Origin: Pseudanabaena sp. UBA1465
GTDB taxonomy: Bacteria; Cyanobacteriota; Cyanobacteriia; Pseudanabaenales; Pseudanabaenaceae
Direction of reading: 5' to 3'
NCBI GenBank assembly: GCA_002325645.1
Contig: DCSN01000211.1
Span: forward strand, 1-7,041
Length of the DNA: 7,041 nt
The translations under genes were made by a program, and so were the position numbers. Below are positions 1-5,256 of this stretch, piece by piece. The number at the start of each line of letters is the position of its first letter. Position 1 is the first letter of the stretch. Below the pieces are notes generated by a model. It made no database searches, had not been told where the DNA came from, and worked only from the letters and a program-made list of their open reading frames with translations.

Positions 1-34
1 GTACAGGCGGTACTATGGGTTTGTGAGGAGGCAT
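1..34 (-). CDS. Possible start of the next gene, cut by the window edge
   Basis: An ATG (plus-strand CAT at 32-34) lies one base beyond the TAA of the methyltransferase gene. It opens a stop-free frame of 11 codons reading MPPHKPIVPPV to the window edge. An AGG nine bases before the ATG could act as a weak ribosome binding site inside the end of the preceding gene, so translational coupling is plausible. Eleven codons are too few to identify a product, and an open frame this short is expected by chance. The tight spacing in the same direction is the only real support. Confidence 0.3.
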   Translation of the reverse strand, partial: MPPHKPIVPPV

Positions 35-35
35 C

Positions 36-764
36 TTATTTTACCTGGTGAAATATAGTATTGGCATCAATCTCTTCAAGAGACTTCAAGGGAATTGCAG
101 CCCGCTCAATTTCTGTCTCTGAAAACAGAGATTTAACAGAAACAGTAACATCAGAAACATTCCATACTTTTTTCAATAGGGCGGGAAAGTCTTCTTTACC
201 GAATATCCTCACATGATCGTGCTGACCAAACAGTTTGATCCTCTCTTCGTCTGTTAAGCTAGGAGATATATCTTCGATTGTTTCATTACCACGAAACGGA
301 ACAGTAAAAAAATGGTTTCCACCTTTTTTAAGGATCCTATTTAACTCAACTAAAGTATCCTCGACCGAGCAGCAAATATGCTCTAATACATGATTGTGGA
401 TAATAACATCAAATAGTTCAGATGGCATTTTTTGCAAGTCGTCACACATATTAATAGGGAATATGCGACAGTAACGGCTTTTATATCTCAGCGGATCTAG
501 ATCGCAGGGATGATAAAAATCGCCTAGCAAAGAGTGAAAACGCATTAGTAAAGGTAGTTCGGGAGCAAAGTGCAAAACTCGAATTCCAGGCTTAATGATT
601 TCGAGTCGCTGAAGTACCATCCACAGCAATCTACTTCTCTCAACTGAAAGACAGCGTTGACATCTGGCATTCTTGCGTCCATTAAAGTCTAGAAATTCTA
701 CAGATTGACACACCGGACAACAAATACTTGAAGTTACTTCTTTAACTCGATCTGACTGAAGCAT
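36..764 (-). CDS. Zinc-ribbon class I SAM-dependent methyltransferase
   Basis: This intact 242-residue protein is a predicted soluble, cytoplasmic SAM-dependent methyltransferase of the Methyltransf_11 type. An N-terminal zinc ribbon is visible as C16-x2-C19 and C35-x2-C38, followed by the ERSRLLW segment (42-48) common in this group. Motif I is the unusual RVLHFAPE (62-69) in place of a glycine-rich loop. An acidic DLD follows at 88-90, then FDVIIHNHVLEHI (118-130), ILKKGG (144-149) and GQHDHVRIFG (180-189), which is typical of this small family. The substrate cannot be read from the sequence. Beside glycosyltransferases, such enzymes are usually assigned to sugar or glycan methylation, which is inference here. 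The ATG is supported by AGGAG nine bases upstream. It lies about 260 bases after the decayed glycosyltransferase gene, and no membrane segment or signal peptide is seen. I am sure of the fold and unsure of the substrate. Confidence 0.9.
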   Translation of the reverse strand: MLQSDRVKEVTSSICCPVCQSVEFLDFNGRKNARCQRCLSVERSRLLWMVLQRLEIIKPGIRVLHFAPELPLLMRFHSLLGDFYHPCDLDPLRYKSRYCRIFPINMCDDLQKMPSELFDVIIHNHVLEHICCSVEDTLVELNRILKKGGNHFFTVPFRGNETIEDISPSLTDEERIKLFGQHDHVRIFGKEDFPALLKKVWNVSDVTVSVKSLFSETEIERAAIPLKSLEEIDANTIFHQVK

Positions 765-773
765 AAAGATTTT

Positions 774-778
774 CTCCT
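774..778 (-). promoter_or_regulatory. Ribosome binding site of the zinc-ribbon methyltransferase
   Basis: On the minus strand AGGAG stands nine bases before the ATG at 764. It is the clearest Shine-Dalgarno sequence in the window and supports the chosen start. Confidence 0.7.
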
Positions 779-851
779 ATTCAATATTACAGGAGTCACG
801 TATGGAGGGCAAAAAAAATGATTTCACAATCAATATTTCTCGATTTTATAT

Positions 852-890
852 AGGATTTCGCTCAGAAACTGGGTTGTTTGCGTAAATCCT
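852..890. repeat. Imperfect hairpin repeat in the 765-1025 intergenic stretch
   Basis: AGGATTT (852-858) pairs with AAATCCT (884-890), CGC (859-861) with GCG (880-882) and AAAC (866-869) with GTTT (876-879). This leaves a TGGGTT loop and small bulges (TCAG at 862-865, T at 883). The motif with the ACAGGATTTACGCAA sequence on the minus strand resembles short dispersed hairpin repeats that I associate with filamentous cyanobacterial genomes; that resemblance is from memory and unchecked. The remainder of 765-1025 is AT-rich. I see no coding frame with recognisable protein features in it, no tRNA, and no confident promoter, although one for the downstream methyltransferase would be expected here. 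Confidence 0.5.
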
Positions 891-1109
891 GTTTTATTCA
901 ATCAAATATCTCGCAAAGATATCGGTATTTCCCCACACCTTTTTCCTATATTCTGCCTTTTAACTGTCGGATCCGGATCTTGTTCCATAATAATTTAGGA
1001 GATGTCTACTGTTTAATCGAGATATCTAATTGAGGTCAAATTCCCTCAGACGATCGATTGCTTTTGCCTCGAAAACAACCTTGGTTCCTCCAAGCAGGTT
1101 GTCTCTAGA

Positions 1110-2678
1110 TCAAAGATCTTTTAAATATTTAATGCTGTAAGGATCGGTAGCAAGCACAATATCATAGTATTCTTGTCTCTCTCTTAAAAAATCTTCAAGT
1201 TGCAGCCAGCCATACCCTCGTATAACTTCAACTTCTCTAGAAATATCGGCATAAATATCAGTCCAGTTTTCTGTATCCGTCAGGTCGGTTAAGTATAAGG
1301 TGACAGCATATCTTAACTCTACGAGTGTTGAGAGGATGCGGTGATTGTCAGTGGAACCAGATTCCAAATAGGGATGAAGAACTCGATTGTCGATATAGAG
1401 AAGCCGCTGGCGGTTGTCTCTGGGATGAGTACGAGCACATAGTATGTTTTTACGATCGCACGGATATTGATCCTGAAGCCAGTCTTGATGTTTCTGCTGC
1501 AAAATTTTATAGTTTTGCTGCATCAGTGCACTCGCGTTGGCGCTGGAATTAGAATGACTGGAACTGGCGAACTCGTAATGAACGATCGTAACTTTTGGAT
1601 CGTATATGACTTTTTTACCCAGCTTCCAAAGTCGGATACAGTAATCTATTTCCTCGCAGTAAGCGGGTTGGTAATCTTCATCAAAACCACCTAGTTTTAA
1701 AAATAATTCTGTTGGCGCGATCAAGAATGCAGCCGAACAGTAATCCACCGCACGTTGATACATATATTGAGGTGCAGCGGGAGAATCTCCCCGTCCGTAT
1801 CCCACACAGCAACCATCTTGCCAAATGATACTTCCAGCTTCTTGAAGTGCACCATCAGGGAAAGTTATTTTGCCACCCACTGCGCCGATATTTTCGGAAG
1901 ATGTAATAGTTTCTACTGCTGCGGTAATGCTATCTCCAAGCAGTTGGGCATCGTTATTTAAAAATAAAATAAACTCGCCTGTTGCAATTTTACTAGCTTG
2001 ATTGCAAGCAAGCAAAAAATGTAAATTCAGAGAATTATGAATGATTTTTGCTCCTTTAATTCTGGCTAAAAGGTGTGGAGTTGCATCCGTAGAGCAGTTG
2101 TCTACAAGGATGACTTCGTAAGATTTAAAGTTATTCCTTAAAATTGAAGAGAGACAGCTTAAAGTCATTTCTGCTCGGTTGTGCAAAACTATAATAATGC
2201 TAACTCTCGGCTGTTTGATAGATGGGAAATGTATCTGAGATCCAGTATCTAATAAGTTGTCTAGAGCAATCTGATTTAAGTTTTCTAAGGATTGTTTGGC
2301 TTGCTCTAGTTTACATTTTTTATCGAAGCTGGAGTTAGCAACAACCAGGCTATCGGATCGAGTTGTTTTTAAAATAGCTAAAAGCTGCTTTAGCTGTGAA
2401 GCCTCTGCGAGATCTGGTTTGAGCTGAAGTGCTTGACTGTAAGCGCCGATCGCAGCATCTAACAGTCCTTTTCTTGCTAAAGCTTTTCCTAAATCTAAGT
2501 AGAGTTCTCCGCGCTCCGGTGCTAAATCTATAGCTTTATAATAGTTGGTGATGTCTTCTGAGTTTTGCTTGATTTTCTGGAGATAATTATCGAGTAATAA
2601 TTCTTTTTTTCTTTGGACTTCTTGGTGTACAGCATCGGCTAATTTTCGATCAATAATGTTTGAGTTTGGCTGGATTTT
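1110..2678 (-). CDS. Main open block of the decayed gene: TPR, GT2 domain and N-terminal half of a GT-B domain
   Basis: This stretch of 522 codons has no ATG, GTG or TTG in frame between the upstream TGA and the TTG at 2184-2186. That TTG is the leucine of the conserved GT2 first strand (VSIIIVLHNRAEM), so it is not a real start. In order the block holds: degenerate TPRs (2678 to about 2380, including ELYLDLGKALARKGLLDAAIGAYSQAL); a linker; and a family 2 glycosyltransferase of GT-A fold. Counting from the TTG codon, the GT2 part shows VDNCSTD (28-34), the metal/nucleotide-sugar motif NND (77-79), and the acidic catalytic-base region CEEIDYCIRL (177-186). A second domain begins with RLLYIDNRVLHPYLESGSTD, the N-terminal Rossmann half of a GT-B enzyme, and breaks off at TGA. 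The GT2 catalytic residues look intact, so decay may be recent. Without a start codon, production of protein is doubtful. Confidence 0.75.
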   Translation of the reverse strand, partial: KIQPNSNIIDRKLADAVHQEVQRKKELLLDNYLQKIKQNSEDITNYYKAIDLAPERGELYLDLGKALARKGLLDAAIGAYSQALQLKPDLAEASQLKQLLAILKTTRSDSLVVANSSFDKKCKLEQAKQSLENLNQIALDNLLDTGSQIHFPSIKQPRVSIIIVLHNRAEMTLSCLSSILRNNFKSYEVILVDNCSTDATPHLLARIKGAKIIHNSLNLHFLLACNQASKIATGEFILFLNNDAQLLGDSITAAVETITSSENIGAVGGKITFPDGALQEAGSIIWQDGCCVGYGRGDSPAAPQYMYQRAVDYCSAAFLIAPTELFLKLGGFDEDYQPAYCEEIDYCIRLWKLGKKVIYDPKVTIVHYEFASSSHSNSSANASALMQQNYKILQQKHQDWLQDQYPCDRKNILCARTHPRDNRQRLLYIDNRVLHPYLESGSTDNHRILSTLVELRYAVTLYLTDLTDTENWTDIYADISREVEVIRGYGWLQLEDFLRERQEYYDIVLATDPYSIKYLKDL

Positions 2679-2754
2679 TCAAGCTATTTTATAAGCCAAT
2701 ACTCCTTCTCTCCAAGACTTTTTTTGACAAAAATATCTCCGATATTTCGTAGTC

Positions 2755-2868
2755 TTATCCAGATTTACACTCAAATTTGACAGGTGCTTTATAGCAGGAT
2801 ATTTCTGGCTCTAAAATATGCTCATTTTTGCCAGATGGCACTGAATTTAATATCTCAAAATTTGGCAT
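2755..2868 (-). other. Original 5' end of the decayed gene: 37-codon frame with its own ribosome binding site
   Basis: This frame starts with ATG at 2866-2868, and GGAG at 2875-2878 lies six bases before it. It reads MPNFEILNSVPSGK and later ISCYKAPVKFEC, ending at TAA 2755-2757. I recognise no domain. Its position immediately upstream of the TPR remnant, in the same direction, suggests it was the N-terminus of the TPR-glycosyltransferase protein before the first frameshift. Alternatively it is an independent small peptide, which I consider less likely because the TPR remnant otherwise has no start codon. Confidence 0.45.
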
Positions 2869-2874
2869 TTATAA

Positions 2875-2878
2875 CTCC
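2875..2878 (-). promoter_or_regulatory. Ribosome binding site before the decayed TPR-glycosyltransferase gene
   Basis: GGAG on the minus strand lies six bases upstream of the ATG at 2868. It is the only properly spaced start signal ahead of the TPR remnant and marks the probable original gene start. Confidence 0.5.
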
Positions 2879-2933
2879 ATTTAAATAACAACAACAATAT
2901 TTCTGGACACAACTATCACAATCCAATCGATTT

Positions 2934-2992
2934 GTAGGGTACCCGGATGAAATTATCAAACAATTATTGAGGGTTTCAGACGCTGACGCACC
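2934..2992. repeat. Degraded intergenic repeat of cyanobacterial type
   Basis: The plus strand has GTAGGGT at 2934-2940 and CAGACGCTGACGCACC at 2977-2992. The second half resembles the GGTGCGTCAGCGTC-type intergenic repeats that I associate with cyanobacterial genomes. The first half looks like the opposite end with only the outer bases preserved, and the lost pairing suggests an old copy. The rest of 2869-3066 is AT-rich with a short TTG-repeat tract (about 2886-2898), and I see no convincing promoter. Confidence 0.3.
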
Positions 2993-3029
2993 TGATACAG
3001 CGGATTCACAATTGATGAGATGCACCTAG

Positions 3030-3059
3030 GCGATCGCTGAAAAGAGTGGGAGCGATCGC
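3030..3059. repeat. Inverted pair of HIP1 octamers forming a 9-bp hairpin
   Basis: GCGATCGCT (3030-3038) and AGCGATCGC (3051-3059) form a perfect 9-bp inverted repeat around a 12-base loop (GAAAAGAGTGGG on the plus strand). The structure begins eight bases after the TAA of the methyltransferase fragment. It has no T-run, so a standard intrinsic terminator is not supported. An mRNA 3' stabilising or pausing structure is possible. Because each HIP1 site is itself palindromic, the pairing may be incidental. Confidence 0.6.
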
Positions 3060-3066
3060 ATCGTAT

Positions 3067-3555
3067 TTACTTCGGCTTTTTGCTAACAAAAGTAATCAGC
3101 CTTTGAACATCTCTGTCTTCGATCTGAGGTTGTAATAGCTCGACTTCATAGCCGATATCTTGTAGGCTATCGACAATATCTTTGCCAAAGTCATTATATA
3201 CTAAGGAACGTAGGCTACTCTTCTTATCAGCAGAGGGAGCGCTGTGATATCGAGGTTCCATTAACATAATATCTTGCTCTCCTGAAGTATCAACACGCTC
3301 AATTGTTTTTGATGGCATTGGATGCTGTACGGGGATTGTAAAAATATGACAGCCACCGGGCTTGAGAGTGCGGAAAATTTCTTGAAAAGCATCCCAAGGT
3401 CGCCTTACGTGTTCCATAATATCTGATGACAAAACCAAATCGAAATGATTGCTGGGATGAGTCAGGTGTTCTAGGTTTTGACATTGGATTCCATCTTTAT
3501 ATTGTCCTGGTGCTACGTCATCCCAATAATAAGAATATGCGTAGTTACTGAAGGT
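3067..3555 (-). pseudogene. C-terminal part of the SAM methyltransferase domain, separated from its gene by a stop codon
   Basis: This segment continues in the frame of the upstream glycosyltransferase gene immediately after TAA 3556-3558. It reads TFSNYAYSYYWDDVAPGQ and then the methyltransferase core FDLVLSSDIMEHVRRPWDAF, followed by LKPGGCHIFTIPV, ending with SKKPK and TAA. These are the post-motif-II strand and motif III regions of a class I SAM methyltransferase; the zinc ribbon and SAM-binding motif I are encoded before the stop. The first in-frame start-like codon, TTG at 3436-3438, lies inside the conserved FDLVLSSD strand. Initiation there would give 123 residues without a SAM site. 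I see no ribosome binding site of note. The fragment is therefore probably not functional alone. The lost lysine, glutamine or glutamate codon (AAA, CAA or GAA to TAA) is inferred from one-base neighbours. Confidence 0.8.
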
Positions 3556-3558
3556 TTA
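3556..3558 (-). other. In-frame TAA splitting the glycosyltransferase-methyltransferase gene
   Basis: The protein reads IYEPGIIGPFRKYF, stop, TFSNYAYSYYWDD in one continuous frame. Homologous sense lies on both sides with no change of frame, so a single substitution explains the break. The stop is codon 565 of a 727-codon frame. Confidence 0.8.
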
Positions 3559-5250
3559 AAAATACTTTCTAAACGGCCCAATAATTCCTGGTTCGTAGAT
3601 ATAGAGTTGCTGAAATTCTGGGTTTTGAGATAATGCTTCCAGCGTTGAGTATCCTCGCTTAGAAAAATACTTCAAAATTGCTTCGGCTTGACCACGGTAG
3701 CGCAATGAAGACTTGCAATTTTTGCATTGATACCCTTCTCTGAGTGATGAGTGATTTTTGATAAAAATCTGTGCTTCTCCACAAACATCGCAAATTCCTT
3801 GATAGCTATTATCTGAATTAATTGGCGTGGTTGCTTTGCTTGGGCTGGGTTTATTCTCGATCGCTGTTTTCATAGAATGTACCGATTGTTTTACAGGAGT
3901 GATACTTTTACTTTCAGAGAGTGTTGGCTCGGAAACGCCCCGAAGCTTTAACTGTTTTTTTGGTATGATAGGCACATCTGACAAGCGTCGATCGATGATA
4001 GATATCATATTTTTTACCCGCGATCGCCAGTTGATTTGCTCCAGCAGTTTTTCCCGTTTTTGTATTTTATCTGACGAGCGATCGCGCTTAAGCGCAACCT
4101 CAATACCGTTAATAAACTCTTGCGGGTTAGCAGCGACATAAATGTTGTCGTAAAGTTCGCCAATATTGGAAATGGGGGAGGAAACAATGGGTACGCCTGC
4201 GGAGTAATATACATAAAGTTTTAAGGGATTCATGCTCCGCGTTAGCTGATTATCAACATGGGGAATGATAGCCACATCAAAATTGCGGATGAAGCTAAGA
4301 GCATCATCGTAAATTTTCACGCCCAGCAGGTACACGTTATCTAATTTTTCTAACTCTAAAATTTTCGAGTTTCCGTGTGCAGATCCGATAATTACCAAAT
4401 TCCAGTCTTTCCTCGAATTCGCAAGAAACTTGAGAAGATCGATATCAATGCGATCGGAAAGATTGCCAACATAACCAATAATCGGGCCTGTTAAAGCCGC
4501 AAGTTCGGCGGGCTTTGAGCAGATGTTTTCATCCTCAAATACTTCGGCGCCGTTCGGAATCACAGTAATGTCAGAATTCAAATCGCTGAAAGCATTGCGG
4601 ACTGGTTCGCAGTTCGTGAAAATAACATTGGCTTGTTCAATAATCTGCTGATAATTTTTTGTTAATTGTGCGGCATAGGAAGGCTTGATATCCCATTTCC
4701 GCTGGTCGTCAATTAGATCGGCAACCACAAACTCGAAGTTCAACTCTTCCAACACATCGGGAAACTCAAAACAAACTGGACACACCCAAGCAATTGTCTG
4801 TCCTTCAAGATCGGATTCTGCGATGACTTGTCTGACAAAATCGGGATAGTCGCTTTTCTTTTGCAAGTTGCGTCCTAAGAAGCTTTCCTCAATGCGATCG
4901 TCCCCATAAACAAACGTGCGTTTAATAATTTTTGATGTATCTTTTAGTCCGAGAAATCGCTCCACTGTATTGGTAAACACTAAATTACCTTGGTGGAATT
5001 TCGCCCGCGATCCATGCTGTACCTGTTCGTGCAATTTCCGCAAGGAAATCGGTGCATCGAAATGAATAATTTTGTTTACCCGATCGCTCTGTGCTAAGTA
5101 TTTGAGAACCATATCCTGACGGCGGCCGTAAATGTCTGAGTCGTTCTGTTTCCAAAAGAACAGGATATTTAACGGCTGACTCAACTCGATCGAACTCACA
5201 TCAGAAGTTAATTTTACTATTTTGTTCCCGATATTTCCTGAAGTAATCAC
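3556..5250 (-). CDS. GT-B glycosyltransferase with C-terminal zinc ribbon and truncated methyltransferase domain
   Basis: The 564 residues begin with a 26-residue linker-like segment, then a GT-B glycosyltransferase (about 27-430). Its N-terminal Rossmann half starts LNILFFWKQNDSDIYGRRQD. The C-terminal half has GYVGNLSDR, VIIGSA and MNPLKLYVYYSAGVPIVSS (from residue 340), matching GT4-like enzymes of the TuaH type. Where those usually have glutamate (KLYEYL), this has valine. A polar Pro/Ser/Lys-rich linker (about 430-483) leads to a zinc ribbon, C487-x2-C490 and C509-x2-C512. Then comes SSLRYRGQAEAIL and the start of a SAM methyltransferase (YIYEPGII as motif I), cut by TAA at codon 565. 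It probably transfers a sugar to a surface glycan in the cytoplasm; donor and acceptor are unknown. The start is GTG, with only GGAG eleven bases upstream. It lies six bases after, and in the same frame as, the upstream gene's stop. The glycosyltransferase part could still be functional. Confidence 0.85.
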   Translation of the reverse strand: MITSGNIGNKIVKLTSDVSSIELSQPLNILFFWKQNDSDIYGRRQDMVLKYLAQSDRVNKIIHFDAPISLRKLHEQVQHGSRAKFHQGNLVFTNTVERFLGLKDTSKIIKRTFVYGDDRIEESFLGRNLQKKSDYPDFVRQVIAESDLEGQTIAWVCPVCFEFPDVLEELNFEFVVADLIDDQRKWDIKPSYAAQLTKNYQQIIEQANVIFTNCEPVRNAFSDLNSDITVIPNGAEVFEDENICSKPAELAALTGPIIGYVGNLSDRIDIDLLKFLANSRKDWNLVIIGSAHGNSKILELEKLDNVYLLGVKIYDDALSFIRNFDVAIIPHVDNQLTRSMNPLKLYVYYSAGVPIVSSPISNIGELYDNIYVAANPQEFINGIEVALKRDRSSDKIQKREKLLEQINWRSRVKNMISIIDRRLSDVPIIPKKQLKLRGVSEPTLSESKSITPVKQSVHSMKTAIENKPSPSKATTPINSDNSYQGICDVCGEAQIFIKNHSSLREGYQCKNCKSSLRYRGQAEAILKYFSKRGYSTLEALSQNPEFQQLYIYEPGIIGPFRKYF

Positions 5251-5256
5251 TGGAAG

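Larger units (their letters stand above)
1026..2868 (-). pseudogene. Decayed TPR + GT2 + GT-B glycosyltransferase gene (whole remnant)
   Basis: Coding homology can be followed from an ATG at 2868 to a TAG at 1026-1028, but not in one frame. The first frame (2868-2755, 37 codons) begins MPNFEILNSV, has GGAG six bases upstream, and ends at TAA. A second frame then carries the TPR-like piece RNIGDIFVKK (about 2722-2752). At a run of seven A (2719-2725) the sense continues in a third frame as KSWREGVLAYKIA. TGA at 2679-2681 interrupts this where the TPR pattern expects an aliphatic residue (AYKIA-stop-KIQPNS). A 522-codon block is then open to TGA at 1110-1112. After that stop the same frame continues with DNLLGGTKVVFEAKAIDRLR, which matches the usual glycosyltransferase continuation, and stops at TAG. 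The second catalytic domain of the GT-B module is absent before the next gene. Two frameshifts, two internal stops and a missing C-terminus make this a pseudogene rather than a sequencing slip. Confidence 0.82.

Noticed and set aside
1325..1961. Plus-strand ORFs of 68-75 codons at 1325, 1467 and 1755
   Set aside because: They lie opposite well-supported GT2 coding sequence, have no domains, and show translations typical of antisense shadows.
2184..2186. TTG as the start of a 358-residue glycosyltransferase
   Set aside because: It is the leucine in the conserved GT2 first strand (VSIIIVLHNR); sense continues upstream in frame to 2678.
3030..3059. Intrinsic terminator
   Set aside because: The stem is good, but there is no T-run after it on the minus strand.
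3436..3438. TTG as the start of a separate 123-residue methyltransferase
   Set aside because: It lies inside FDLVLSSD, and in-frame methyltransferase sequence continues upstream to the TAA at 3556.
3299..3484. Minus-strand 61-codon ORF overlapping the methyltransferase fragment
   Set aside because: It is an out-of-frame shadow; the methyltransferase motifs are in the other frame.
1026..3558. Stop codon reassignment or selenocysteine
   Set aside because: TAA and TGA both interrupt and TAA also ends intact genes here; no Cys/Sec motif surrounds the TGAs; frameshifts accompany them. Ordinary decay is simpler.
3827..4141. Plus-strand ORF of 104 codons with a hydrophobic start
   Set aside because: It is antisense to the linker and end of the GT-B domain; the hydrophobic run mirrors the Lys/Ser/Pro-rich linker, and I see no ribosome binding site worth naming.
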